DNA of 64,000 nt from Candidatus Homeothermus arabinoxylanisolvens (lineage in GTDB: Bacteria; Bacteroidota; Bacteroidia; Bacteroidales; Muribaculaceae): positions 1-64,000 of the forward strand of contig LUJO01000022.1 of assembly GCA_001689405.1 (NCBI GenBank), written 5' to 3'. Under the pieces are notes generated by a model. It was not told the origin of the DNA. It made no database searches and saw nothing but the letters and a program-made list of their open reading frames with translations. The position numbers and the translations under genes are program-made. Below, piece after piece: positions 52,990-60,921 of this stretch; position 1 is the first letter of the stretch, and each line of letters begins with the position of its first letter.

Positions 52990-53826
52990 ATGCGACGATT
53001 ATTGCTTATAAGTGTTATTATATTTACTGTTGTAGCCGCACGGGCACAGATCATAAGTCAGTCACCGAGTGAGGTGATTGACACCGACAGCGTGCGCAAA
53101 GCCTTTGACAACAGCCCTTTCTTCGGACTCTACAAAGACAATTACTTCATTTTCGGTCCGTCGGTAGGACCGAAGGCCACCAAAGCCAACACCAACGTCA
53201 AATTTCAGATATCCGTGGCGCAGCGACTCACCAAGAGCGTGCTCCCGTGGCATACGTATCTGTATCTTTTCTATACTCAGAAGTGCTTCTGGAACGTGCT
53301 CCAGAAGTCTTTTCCCATGACGGACCTGAACTTCAATCCGGGTATAGGTCTTACGAAGCCGATATTCGTAAAAAACCGCTTTATCGGCAAGCTGTCGCTT
53401 ATTGTCGAGCACGAGAGCAACGGCCGGTCACATAAAGCGAGCCGCTCATGGAACCGCATATCGCTCGCGGCCAACATATTCATCGACCCTACAATGATGA
53501 TCTACGGAAAGTACTGGATACCCATAGTGGACGGAGAGAACAACCGCGACCTGCTCGACTACTACGGCCTGTACCAGTTCGGCATGAGCTACAACACCCT
53601 GTCAAAACGCTTCGGGGCGTCACTGATACTCACCAAGCGCAAGGGGTGGAATCTCAACTACAATACCGTGGTCGAGCTGAGCTACAAGCTTTCAAACAAT
53701 GAAAACCAGTACCTCTTTCTACAGTTTTACAACGGCTACGGCGAGGGGTTGCTCGAATACAACAAGTTTCACTCGCAACTGCGCGTAGGGTTTGTCATCA
53801 AACCCGTATTTTTCAGCGAATTTTAG
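52990..53826 (+). CDS. pldA: Outer-membrane phospholipase A
   Basis: 278 residues with a signal peptide (about 1-20, ending AARAQ) and an amphipathic beta-strand pattern ending in Phe, as expected of a 12-strand barrel. The catalytic set is visible: EHESNG with His141 and Ser143, then Asn155 in SRSWNR. The His-x-Ser and the 14-residue gap from His to Asn match the E. coli enzyme. FYNGYGEGLLEYN near the C terminus is also a family mark. It removes mislocalised phospholipids from the outer leaflet. It is a single gene with its own promoter. Confidence 0.88.
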   Translation: MRRLLLISVIIFTVVAARAQIISQSPSEVIDTDSVRKAFDNSPFFGLYKDNYFIFGPSVGPKATKANTNVKFQISVAQRLTKSVLPWHTYLYLFYTQKCFWNVLQKSFPMTDLNFNPGIGLTKPIFVKNRFIGKLSLIVEHESNGRSHKASRSWNRISLAANIFIDPTMMIYGKYWIPIVDGENNRDLLDYYGLYQFGMSYNTLSKRFGASLILTKRKGWNLNYNTVVELSYKLSNNENQYLFLQFYNGYGEGLLEYNKFHSQLRVGFVIKPVFFSEF

Positions 53827-53848
53827 GCCTTTCACAGCCTCGTACACA

Positions 53849-54226
53849 TCAGAATATATTACGGCCTATCCACCATGCCGTAATAACGATAAAACACCCC
53901 CATATGGACCACTGCGAATTGACCGCATGGTAGAACCTCGGCCGGCGCTTGCGGAGCATCTCCGCGGCAAGCAGTATTCCCACCGGCACTATAGCTACGA
54001 CAAGCAGCGCATTATAACCCCATGCGCCGGCCACATCGCCGTGAAGCAGTGCATGCACGGCCCGTTGGCTGCCGCATCCCGGACATTGCCATCCGGTCAG
54101 CACGAGAAACGGACACTTGGGAAAAAACGCGCTGTCGCTCGGGTCGAAATAAAAATACACGCACAACAACAATGCCGCCGCAAGACACACAAGCAGCACG
54201 ACGTTATACTTGCGACCCGCAGTCAT
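53849..54226 (-). CDS. DUF2752 membrane protein
   Basis: 125 residues with three membrane segments. The family signature CPFLVLTGWQCPGCGSQRAV (two Cys plus the CPGCG-type turn) is at about residues 38-57, followed by HALLHGDVAGAWGYNALLV. The function of the family is not known. It lies 5 bp after the GYF/CD225 gene, and in this phylum the two families are usually found together. Confidence 0.88.
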   Translation of the reverse strand: MTAGRKYNVVLLVCLAAALLLCVYFYFDPSDSAFFPKCPFLVLTGWQCPGCGSQRAVHALLHGDVAGAWGYNALLVVAIVPVGILLAAEMLRKRRPRFYHAVNSQWSIWGCFIVITAWWIGRNIF

Positions 54227-54231
54227 ATCCC

Positions 54232-54654
54232 CTATACAAGCCAGTTAAACGGCAGTCCGGTAATAAAGGCAAACGGAAGCCCCAGAAGACCGAACACAAA
54301 CGAGAGTATGCACCACAGCTGCGCGTTTTGCGAGGCTTTCTGCGCTCCGGCAAGATCGCCCTGAGCATACTTAGACTCCACGTTTGAGGAGTAGACAATG
54401 GCCACTATACCGGCAGGCAGACAGCAGAGCAGCGTCAGCACCACCGCCCACGCCAGATAGGTAGGCGGACACGGCACCAAGCGCGACACGTGCTGCGGAA
54501 AAAGCGACATAAGCTCCGGAACTCTCTCAGCCGGAGTCCACTGCTGAAGCCCTTCGCGCCATACAAGAGTGTCGCGCTTTACTCCTATGGCACACAGCTG
54601 GTCGAAGTAAAGCGGACCCACTTTTACGTTATTGATCAATGCCCAATACTGCAT
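54232..54654 (-). CDS. GYF_2 plus CD225/dispanin membrane protein
   Basis: 140 residues. The first half is a GYF_2 (DUF4339) domain: YWALINNVKVGPLYFDQL and TLVWREGLQQWTPAERVPEL. The second half is a CD225/dispanin-type region with two membrane helices flanking the conserved loop (YLAWAVVLTLLCCLPAGIVA, YSSNVESKYAQGDLAGAQKA). It probably binds a partner through GYF at the membrane. The role is unknown. It lies between deoC (12 bp upstream) and the DUF2752 gene. Confidence 0.87.
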   Translation of the reverse strand: MQYWALINNVKVGPLYFDQLCAIGVKRDTLVWREGLQQWTPAERVPELMSLFPQHVSRLVPCPPTYLAWAVVLTLLCCLPAGIVAIVYSSNVESKYAQGDLAGAQKASQNAQLWCILSFVFGLLGLPFAFITGLPFNWLV

Positions 54655-54666
54655 AATGTACTGTAG

Positions 54667-55551
54667 TTAAAAACACTTGACGTTTTCACCCAAGATGTCG
54701 CCGAGCAGATTGTTGGCAAGACGGCTCGCTCCTATGCGGAACAGTGAGTTGTCGAGCCATTCCTCGCCGAGCACTTCCTTGATGACCGTGTAGTACTTGA
54801 CGGCATCGGCAGTGGTCGATATGCCTCCGGCGGCCTTGAAACCAACCTTGTTGCCCGTAGTCTCGTAATACTCCTTTATACACAGAGCCATGACATAAGC
54901 GGCCTCAAGCGACGCGCCTTCATACACCTTGCCCGTCGAGGTCTTGATAAAGTCGGCGCCCGAATACATCGACAGCACCGAAGCGTTACGTATATTCTCG
55001 GCCGTCTTCAACGCACCGGTCTCAAGTATGACCTTCAGATGCGCGTCACGGCATGCGTGCTTCTGTTCTATGATTTCGTCGGCTACTTCCTCCCAGTCAC
55101 CGTCAAGATAATTGCCCACATTGAACACAATGTCTATTTCGTCAGCACCGCCTTCCACGGCCAACGCGGTCTCTGCTATCTTGACCTCAAGAAATGACTG
55201 TGCCGAAGGAAATGCGCCCGACACACAGGCCACCTTAACATCCGACACATCGAGAACCGTGCGCACAAGCTGTGCAAAATTAGGATATACACATATGGCA
55301 GCCACGTTTTTCAGCTCGGGGTGCTCGTTGTCAAATGCATTCACCCTTTCCGTGAAGTCAGCCACCGAACGCGGCGAGTCGGTAGTAGATAGAGTGGTGA
55401 GGTCTATACAGTTAAGTATAGCTTTGTATACATCCTTGTTCATGTTCTCATCCAAGTGCTGCGAAAGTATTTTTTCTACTTCGGCCTTGACTGCCGCGTC
55501 ATCGGTAGTAACCTTTGATGCGGCCACAGTGTCATGATATTTGTCGCTCAT
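54667..55551 (-). CDS. deoC: Deoxyribose-phosphate aldolase
   Basis: Cleaves 2-deoxyribose-5-phosphate to glyceraldehyde-3-phosphate and acetaldehyde in deoxynucleoside catabolism. 294 residues, a TIM barrel. EIDIVFNVGNYLDGDWEEV, ETGALKT, the Schiff-base Lys region DFIKTSTGKVYEGAS and the second Lys in VGFKAAGGIST are all present. It belongs to the dtd-mazG-deoC run and is followed closely by the GYF/CD225 and DUF2752 genes. Confidence 0.95.
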   Translation of the reverse strand: MSDKYHDTVAASKVTTDDAAVKAEVEKILSQHLDENMNKDVYKAILNCIDLTTLSTTDSPRSVADFTERVNAFDNEHPELKNVAAICVYPNFAQLVRTVLDVSDVKVACVSGAFPSAQSFLEVKIAETALAVEGGADEIDIVFNVGNYLDGDWEEVADEIIEQKHACRDAHLKVILETGALKTAENIRNASVLSMYSGADFIKTSTGKVYEGASLEAAYVMALCIKEYYETTGNKVGFKAAGGISTTADAVKYYTVIKEVLGEEWLDNSLFRIGASRLANNLLGDILGENVKCF

Positions 55552-55564
55552 AACTAAATGGAGT

Positions 55565-55930
55565 TTATTGTTTTGTTTTCAGTTTATCATTTAAACGGTG
55601 TCGCGAGGCGTCTCGTTCGGTCTTCTTGTCAAGATTTTTATAAAATGCCTCGGTAAGATTCACCCCGGTCTGGTTGGCGATAGCCATCAACACCCACATG
55701 ACATCGGCAAGTTCATCGCCCAACGTATCGGCCTCGCCGGCCTTAAACGACTGGTCGCCGAACCGTCGCGCCATTATACGTGCCACCTCTCCTACCTCTT
55801 CGGCGAGTATGGCCATATTGGTCAATGGCGAAAAATAGCGCACACCTACCGTCGTTATCCAGCTGTCAACTATACGCTGTGCCTCGCCGATTGAAAGTTC
55901 ATCACCCTTAGTATGCTCCATAACGGTCAT
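55565..55930 (-). CDS. MazG-like nucleotide pyrophosphohydrolase
   Basis: 121 residues, a single-domain MazG-type all-alpha NTP pyrophosphohydrolase. The metal-binding signature is ILAEEVGEVARIMARRFGDQ (EExxE) with the later ADTLGDELADVMWVLMAIAN (ExxD). The small form resembles phage-type or house-cleaning enzymes that remove non-standard nucleotides. The start codon overlaps the dtd stop (ATGA), and deoC follows 13 bp downstream. Confidence 0.9.
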   Translation of the reverse strand: MTVMEHTKGDELSIGEAQRIVDSWITTVGVRYFSPLTNMAILAEEVGEVARIMARRFGDQSFKAGEADTLGDELADVMWVLMAIANQTGVNLTEAFYKNLDKKTERDASRHRLNDKLKTKQ

Positions 55931-56379
55931 TCCTTAAGCTTTGAATCGATTATTATAGTTACCGGCCCGTCATTGACAAGGCTTACCTTCATGTCGGCAC
56001 CGAATATGCCGCGCTTTACCTCACGGCCCGTAAGCCGCGACACCTCCTTGCAGAAATCCTCATAAAGAGGCACGGCCACATCATGACCGGCGGCCCTTAT
56101 ATAGCTCGGACGGTTGCCCTTGCGCGTCGAGGCGGTGAGAGTGAACTGACTTACGGCAAGCACGTCACCTCCTACATCAGTCACCGAGCGGTTCATCACC
56201 CCGTTTTCATCGTCAAAAATACGCAAAGCCGCAGTCTTGGCCGCGAGCCACTGCATGTCAGCCTCGTTATCGCCGTTTTCGACGCCTACGAGCACGAGCA
56301 GACCGCCGTCGATGGCGGAATGGAGTTTACCGTCGACGCTTACTGAAGCTGATGACACACGTTGTATAACAAGTCGCAT
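55927..56379 (-). CDS. dtd: D-aminoacyl-tRNA deacylase
   Basis: 150 residues. Frees tRNA from wrongly attached D-amino acids. The active-site segments LAVSQFTLTASTRKGNRPSY and the cross-subunit Gly-cisPro motif NDGPVTIIID are both present. It is the first gene of the dtd-mazG-deoC run, coupled to the MazG gene by an ATGA overlap. Confidence 0.95.
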   Translation of the reverse strand: MRLVIQRVSSASVSVDGKLHSAIDGGLLVLVGVENGDNEADMQWLAAKTAALRIFDDENGVMNRSVTDVGGDVLAVSQFTLTASTRKGNRPSYIRAAGHDVAVPLYEDFCKEVSRLTGREVKRGIFGADMKVSLVNDGPVTIIIDSKLKE

Positions 56380-56399
56380 TATTTTCGTATCTTATGACA

Positions 56400-56407
56400 C
56401 AAAAATA
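56400..56407 (-). promoter_or_regulatory. -7 box for dtd
   Basis: TATTTTTG on the minus strand, 21 bases before the dtd ATG. The -33 half is not clear. Confidence 0.45.
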
Positions 56408-56452
56408 ACGATTTTTTTTGAATTGCCGCCTCTGTACGGCTACAAGATTGAA

Positions 56453-56914
56453 TTATTCGTAATTAATGGGTATTTCGCGGTCTATACTGCTGTCGAGCGA
56501 AATGAGGGTCTCTGTGCCGTTGACACCGTGTATAGTCTGTATACGGTCATTCAGCAGCTCCATAAGATGCTCGTTGTCACGGGCATACAGCTTGATAAGC
56601 ATAGTGTAAGGACCGGTAGTGAAATGACATTCAACAATTTCGGGTATCTTTTCAAGCTCCGGCACTACGTCGCGATACATGGCGCCGCGGTCAAGATTAA
56701 CACCTATGTAAGTACACGTGCGATAACCGAGCACTTTGGGATTGACATGGTAACCCGAACCCGTGATGACCTTAAGGTCGATCATGCGCTGCAGACGCTG
56801 GTGTATGGCGGCGCGCGACACTCCGCACTCCATAGCCACATCCTTTGATGGTATACGGGCGTTGCGCATCACTATTTCGAGTATTTTACGATCAAGGTTG
56901 TCAATTTTTTCCAT
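56453..56914 (-). CDS. Lrp/AsnC-family transcriptional regulator
   Basis: 153 residues. The N-terminal winged helix-turn-helix is LDRKILEIVMRNARIPSKDVAMECGVSRAAIHQRLQRM (about 7-44). The C-terminal RAM domain binds small ligands such as amino acids (TCTYIGVNLDRGAMY, ECHFTTGPYTMLIKLYARD). The targets are unknown. It is a single gene with its own promoter, and autoregulation is usual for the family. Confidence 0.93.
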   Translation of the reverse strand: MEKIDNLDRKILEIVMRNARIPSKDVAMECGVSRAAIHQRLQRMIDLKVITGSGYHVNPKVLGYRTCTYIGVNLDRGAMYRDVVPELEKIPEIVECHFTTGPYTMLIKLYARDNEHLMELLNDRIQTIHGVNGTETLISLDSSIDREIPINYE

Positions 56915-56951
56915 AAAATTGCATGATTACAAATTCCTACCAAATTTTTAG

Positions 56952-56959
56952 CAAATGTA
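56952..56959 (-). promoter_or_regulatory. -7 box for the Lrp-family gene
   Basis: TACATTTG on the minus strand, 38 bases before the ATG. A TTTG (56983-56986) is 23 bases further upstream. Confidence 0.55.
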
Positions 56960-57106
56960 CGCATTATTTTTAATATTTCAAGCAAAATGTTATAAAACAG
57001 CAAAAATATCCATACAATTATATTTTTAGGACAATTTTAATTCGATCCCGCCGGTTTTACGTCGTTCTATGGCATGAGCACAGGCTGCATTGCGTGCACA
57101 ATGGCG

Positions 57107-57592
57107 TCAGGTGTTTTTGTAGCAACGCGCATCGGGCATCACGGGAGCAGCGTTGCCGGCAAGATACTGTTCAAGATATTCCTTATAAAGGAAGAGCGGT
57201 ATGCGGTCTATGCCGTGCGCCGCCAGCATGGCCGACACGCGGTCAATCTCCGACTTGATGTGGCGGTGTATGAGGTTGTAGCGCTTGGCTATGAGGCGTA
57301 TGTATTTGCGGTCCTGCTTGACGAGACGTCCGGCCTCGATGGTGGCAGGTGCGCGGTATACCTCGGCGGCAGCCTCACGGCGACGGCGCTGATAGGATGC
57401 AGCCTTCGCACGGCGGTCTATGACGGGTTTAAGCAGATTGAACACACATTGCGCTATGGGATTGAGGTCACACGGCTCGGTGGCTGTCAACTGATACTCC
57501 TTGATGGCGTCGATGAGGGGTTGCTGAAGTTCTGCGGGAAGCATGGCTATGGACTCGCTCCAAGCCTTGTCAAATTTCGGTGTACGTTTCAT
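57107..57592 (-). CDS. DUF6291-like protein
   Basis: 161 residues, soluble and basic. The first 65 residues fit the DUF6291 pattern (WSESIAMLPAELQQPLIDAI, then AQCVFNLLKPVIDRR), a module common in phage and mobile-element replication proteins. The rest is helical and rich in Arg/Tyr (YQRRRREAAAEVYR, KYIRLIAKRYNLIHRHIK). The function is unknown. It stands alone, next to tRNA-Asp, with a promoter that shares an upstream element with the M15 peptidase gene 17 kb away. It could be a remnant or a domesticated phage-type gene. Confidence 0.72.
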   Translation of the reverse strand: MKRTPKFDKAWSESIAMLPAELQQPLIDAIKEYQLTATEPCDLNPIAQCVFNLLKPVIDRRAKAASYQRRRREAAAEVYRAPATIEAGRLVKQDRKYIRLIAKRYNLIHRHIKSEIDRVSAMLAAHGIDRIPLFLYKEYLEQYLAGNAAPVMPDARCYKNT

Positions 57593-57624
57593 AATATCGT
57601 GATTGGTTTAAGTATTGTTTCCCG

Positions 57625-57669
57625 CAAAGATAATACGATGAAATACCGTTTTTATGTACAATCGGGCAT
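57625..57669 (-). promoter_or_regulatory. Promoter of the DUF6291 gene with shared 19-bp upstream element
   Basis: On the minus strand: ATGCCCGATTGTACATAAA (57651-57669), 18 bases, then TATCTTTG (57625-57632) followed by CGG. It matches the M15 gene promoter (40298-40342) in 18 of 19 element bases, in spacing and nearly in leader length. Confidence 0.7.
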
Positions 57670-57895
57670 TAACAGTTTATTTTCAGCATAAATGGCTTAC
57701 AATGTGCGCGTTAATCCGCGATTTAATGTTAGTTAATGCAAAAACGCACCATATGTTAACGCGTCTGTCGGCAGCCCGTGTAACCCTACGGTTTGACCTC
57801 CCAAATAGGGAAAAATCGGTTGTGGCCGGTAGGGACGCCAGTACCAATCTGCATTCAGCAGTTCAACCGGGATGAGGGGTTCGAGGGGTACAAAA
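57670..57895. other. Gene-free stretch between DUF6291 promoter and tRNA-Asp terminator
   Basis: No credible gene. The only recognisable piece is a 21-bp relative of the GGGCGCC hairpin module at 57826-57846, annotated separately. Confidence 0.5.
57826..57846 (-). repeat. Partial copy of the GGGCGCC hairpin module
   Basis: These 21 bases match the reverse complement of 670-690 at 20 positions (CCGGTAGGG, one change, then CGCCAGTACCA). The second stem arm is missing, so this is a half copy in opposite orientation. Confidence 0.65.
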
Positions 57896-57940
57896 AAGAA
57901 TGAGTAAAAGTAAGCCGAAGCACTACAATTACTCATTCTT
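57896..57940 (-). terminator. Intrinsic terminator of tRNA-Asp
   Basis: Perfect 12-bp inverted repeat AAGAATGAGTAA / TTACTCATTCTT around a 21-base loop. On the minus strand it ends in a T tract (TTCTTTTTTG), 14 bp past the tRNA. Confidence 0.75.
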
Positions 57941-57953
57941 CCTCTCTCCTCAG

Positions 57954-58027
57954 CGGTGCGTACGGGACTCGAACCCGTGACCCCATGCGTGACAGGCATG
58001 TATTCTAACCAACTGAACTAACGCACC
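57954..58027 (-). tRNA. tRNA-Asp (GTC)
   Basis: A 74-base cloverleaf on the minus strand. Acceptor arms GGTGCGT and ACGCACC, D-arm with AGTTGGTTA, anticodon loop CTGTCAC (anticodon GTC) between CATGC and GCATG, T-arm ACGGGTTCGAGTCCCGT and discriminator G, as expected for Asp. CCA is not encoded. Own promoter and terminator, so it is a single-gene transcript. Confidence 0.96.
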
Positions 58028-58069
58028 ATTTTTAGAGTTTACCAAGCGACCTCTGTCGTTTAGCGAGTG

Positions 58070-58100
58070 CAAAGTTATGCAGAATTTTTAATTCTCCAAA
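58070..58100 (-). promoter_or_regulatory. Promoter of tRNA-Asp
   Basis: On the minus strand TTTG (58097-58100), 19 bases, then TAACTTTG (58070-58077). The 16 bases at 58062-58077 equal those of promoter P1 at 291-306. Confidence 0.85.
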
Positions 58101-58183
58101 ATTTTCAAGGTGTTTTTTCAAAAAAATCTCGGCAAAACAGCATTTTTTTACCATTTTGCCGAGATTATATCTAAAACCGACGC

Positions 58184-58882
58184 TTAGTCTCTTGACGAGC
58201 CGAAGAAACGAAGCAGGTAAAGGAACAGGTTGATGAAGTCAAGATAGAGGCTCAAAGCGCCTATGGTAGCCAGACGCGACGGCTCTATGGCGTTGTACTG
58301 TGCCATCTGTTTGATTTTCTGGGTATCCCAAGCCGTAAGACCGATGAAGATGAGGACACCGGCTATCGATACAATCCACTCAAGAGTGCTGTTGGCCCAG
58401 AATATGTTAATGACACTTGCTATAATAAGACCAATCAGGGCCATGAACAGGAACGAACCTATCTTGGTAAGGTCGCGATTGGTAAAATAGCCGTATACAC
58501 TCATGGCGCCGAATACACCTGCGGTTATAAGGAATGTCTTGAAGATAGACACCGGAGTATAGGCGGCAAATATAAGAGCGAATGTGACTCCGTTAAGCAA
58601 CGAGTAAACGTAAAACAGCACCGTAGCCACGGGAGAACTGATTTTATTTACAGCTCCGCTGATGCCGAACACCATCAGAAGCTCAACGATAAGCAGCCCC
58701 CAGTATACCCAGCGGTGTGAAGCAAGAAAATATACGAGATCGGGAATGCCGGCACATATCCATGCGGCACCGCCGGTCACGAGCAGAGCAAGAAACATCT
58801 TTACGTAAACGCGCTTCATCACTTGAGATACTCTCGTGTCAAGCGCCTGCGATTCATAAGAATCCATGTTGTAATTATTCAT
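58184..58882 (-). CDS. Bax inhibitor-1/YccA family membrane protein
   Basis: 232 residues with seven membrane helices. The acidic N terminus is followed by VYVKMFLALLVTGGAAWICA. The central family motif is LLNGVTFALIFAAYTP, and the C-terminal AWDTQKIKQMAQYN with its Asp pair and LSLYLDFINLFLYLLRFFG are typical. Members are pH-sensitive calcium leak channels or membrane protease partners. The role in bacteria is only partly known. It is a single gene with its own -7 box. Confidence 0.93.
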   Translation of the reverse strand: MNNYNMDSYESQALDTRVSQVMKRVYVKMFLALLVTGGAAWICAGIPDLVYFLASHRWVYWGLLIVELLMVFGISGAVNKISSPVATVLFYVYSLLNGVTFALIFAAYTPVSIFKTFLITAGVFGAMSVYGYFTNRDLTKIGSFLFMALIGLIIASVINIFWANSTLEWIVSIAGVLIFIGLTAWDTQKIKQMAQYNAIEPSRLATIGALSLYLDFINLFLYLLRFFGSSRD

Positions 58883-58920
58883 AATGATAAATGTTTAGAG
58901 AGATAACGTTTTATATCGGT

Positions 58921-58928
58921 CAAATATA
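58921..58928 (-). promoter_or_regulatory. -7 box for the Bax inhibitor-1 gene
   Basis: TATATTTG on the minus strand, 39 bases before the ATG. No clear -33 element. Confidence 0.55.
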
Positions 58929-58953
58929 ATGTTACAAATGTTAAATTTATTTA

Positions 58954-60738
58954 TTACATGCGCTCGGGCACCTCTATGCCAAGAAGCGACATGCCGCTCT
59001 TGACCACTTCGGCCACTTCGGCGCTCAGGGCGAGACGCATTGATCTTACAGCCTCATCGGCCTCGTTAAGTATAGAGTAATCATGATAGAACTGATTGTA
59101 CTCCTTGACAAGGTCATAGACGTAGTTGGCTATGAGCGCAGGCGAATAGCTGCGTCCGGCCTCGGCAACCACCGAAGGATAATCGGCAAGATGCTGTATA
59201 AGCGATATCTCCTTGTCGTTGGGCACAACGGCGTCGTATCCTTCAGGTCTGTACCCCGCATCGGCGGCCTTGCGGAGCACCGAACGTATGCGGGCGTAGG
59301 TGTATTGTATAAACGGTCCGGTATTGCCGTTGAAGTCTATCGACTCCTTGGGGTTGAAAGTCATGTTCTTGCGCGGATCGACCTTCAGCAGGAAGTATTT
59401 CAAGGCTCCGAGACCCACTATACGGGCTATCTCGTCGGCCTCCCCGGGAGTGAAATCGCCCTTGCCGCGCTCCGCCGATACCTCGCGCGCGCCCTCGATC
59501 ATCTCGTCCATAAGGTCGTCGGCATCCACCACCGTACCCTCGCGGCTCTTCATCTTGCCTTCGGGGAGCTCTACCATACCGTAGGAGAAGTGTACGAGAT
59601 CCTTGCCCCACTTGAAGCCGAGACGGTCAAGAAGCAGCGACAGCACTTGGAAGTGATAGTTCTGCTCGTTGCCCACGACATAAATCATCTTGTCAATCGG
59701 GAAGTCCTGATAGCGGAGCTTGGCCGTACCTATGTCCTGCGTCATGTACACCGACGTGCCGTCGCTGCGCAGAAGCAGTTTGTGGTCAAGGCCGGCATCG
59801 GTAAGGTCGGCCCATACCGATCCGTCATCCTTGCGGTACATAATGCCCTTTTCAAGGCCCTCAAGCACTTTCTCCTTACCTTCGAGGTAAGTGTCGCTCT
59901 CGTAATATATCTTGTCGAAGTCAACGCCGAGACGCTTGTAGGTGGCGTCGAAACCTGCGTAGACCCAATTGTTCATCATCTCCCACAGTCCGCGCACTTC
60001 CGGGTCTTTGCTCTCCCAGCGGCGCAGCATCTCGCGGGCCTCAAGCATGAGCGGCGACGACTTTTCGGCCTCTTCCTGCGACATGCCTTCATCCATGAGC
60101 TTCTTTATCTCGGCCTTATAGTGCTTGTCAAAGAGCACGTAGAAGTCGCCGATAAGGTGGTCGCCCTTCTTTCCGGTCGACTCGGGAGTGGCACCCTCGC
60201 CCCACTTCTTCCAAGCAAGCATGGACTTGCATATATGAATACCGCGGTCGTTGACTATGTTGGTCTTCACAACACGGTTGCCGCATGCCTTCAGTATCTG
60301 CGACAGGCTGTAGCCGAGCAGATTGTTGCGCATGTGTCCGAGATGGAGCGGCTTGTTAGTGTTGGGCGACGAGTATTCCACCATGACCAGCGGACTTTCG
60401 GGAGTCACGGGCACGGTGCCGTAGTCGGGAGTCTCGCTTATGTGGTGCAACATCGACGTGAAGTATGTGGGTTCGATGACTATGTTCAGGAAACCCTTTA
60501 TAACGTTATAGCGGTTTACGGCCGGCTCGTTGTCCACAAGCCAGTCGCCTATCTCCTTGCCCACGGCTTCGGGGGCCTTGCGTGCGGCTTTCACCCACGG
60601 AAATACCACTACTGTAAGATTGCCTTCAAACTCTTTTTTCGTAGTCTGCGGCACTATTGACGACGGGTCAGTCTCTACACCGTAAAGCGCGTTGACGGCA
60701 CGGGCCACCGCCTGCGCTATGATATTATCAATCGACAT
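58954..60738 (-). CDS. argS: Arginyl-tRNA synthetase
   Basis: Charges tRNA-Arg. 594 residues: an N-terminal Add-1 domain (1 to about 110), the class I catalytic core with the HIGH-type motif SSPNTNKPLHLGHMRNN (LHLGH at 131-135), a KMSKS-like MKSREGTVVDADDLMDE and the C-terminal DALR anticodon-binding domain (GPFIQYTYARIRSVLRKA, YDLVKEYNQFYHDYSIL). The length and order are normal. It is a single gene. Confidence 0.97.
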   Translation of the reverse strand: MSIDNIIAQAVARAVNALYGVETDPSSIVPQTTKKEFEGNLTVVVFPWVKAARKAPEAVGKEIGDWLVDNEPAVNRYNVIKGFLNIVIEPTYFTSMLHHISETPDYGTVPVTPESPLVMVEYSSPNTNKPLHLGHMRNNLLGYSLSQILKACGNRVVKTNIVNDRGIHICKSMLAWKKWGEGATPESTGKKGDHLIGDFYVLFDKHYKAEIKKLMDEGMSQEEAEKSSPLMLEAREMLRRWESKDPEVRGLWEMMNNWVYAGFDATYKRLGVDFDKIYYESDTYLEGKEKVLEGLEKGIMYRKDDGSVWADLTDAGLDHKLLLRSDGTSVYMTQDIGTAKLRYQDFPIDKMIYVVGNEQNYHFQVLSLLLDRLGFKWGKDLVHFSYGMVELPEGKMKSREGTVVDADDLMDEMIEGAREVSAERGKGDFTPGEADEIARIVGLGALKYFLLKVDPRKNMTFNPKESIDFNGNTGPFIQYTYARIRSVLRKAADAGYRPEGYDAVVPNDKEISLIQHLADYPSVVAEAGRSYSPALIANYVYDLVKEYNQFYHDYSILNEADEAVRSMRLALSAEVAEVVKSGMSLLGIEVPERM

Positions 60739-60765
60739 CTCTTTATCTTTTTATGTTTCAGTGTA

Positions 60766-60773
60766 CAAAGATA
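60766..60773 (-). promoter_or_regulatory. -7 box for argS
   Basis: TATCTTTG on the minus strand, 28 bases before the argS ATG. Confidence 0.55.
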
Positions 60774-60889
60774 CTTATTTTATCGCTATTGTAAAAACAG
60801 CCTGTATTTATACTTAGGCAAAAATCATGCCATAATGTCAAAATCGCAGAGTATTGAAACACACTTGATGCCAATTGCTCAAAATTTAT

Positions 60890-60897
60890 TACCTTTG
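60890..60897 (+). promoter_or_regulatory. -7 box for nadB
   Basis: TACCTTTG, 25 bases before the nadB ATG. CTTG at 60864-60867 is 22 bases upstream. Confidence 0.55.
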
Positions 60898-60921
60898 CGA
60901 TTGATAATTAATCATTGAGCT

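Noticed and set aside
57733..57999. Open frame on the minus strand across the tRNA-Asp gene
   Set aside because: It overlaps the tRNA and its terminator and has no start signal or recognisable domain.
59083..60660. 525-residue frame antisense to argS
   Set aside because: Mirror frame of argS with no motifs. argS is complete with all signatures.
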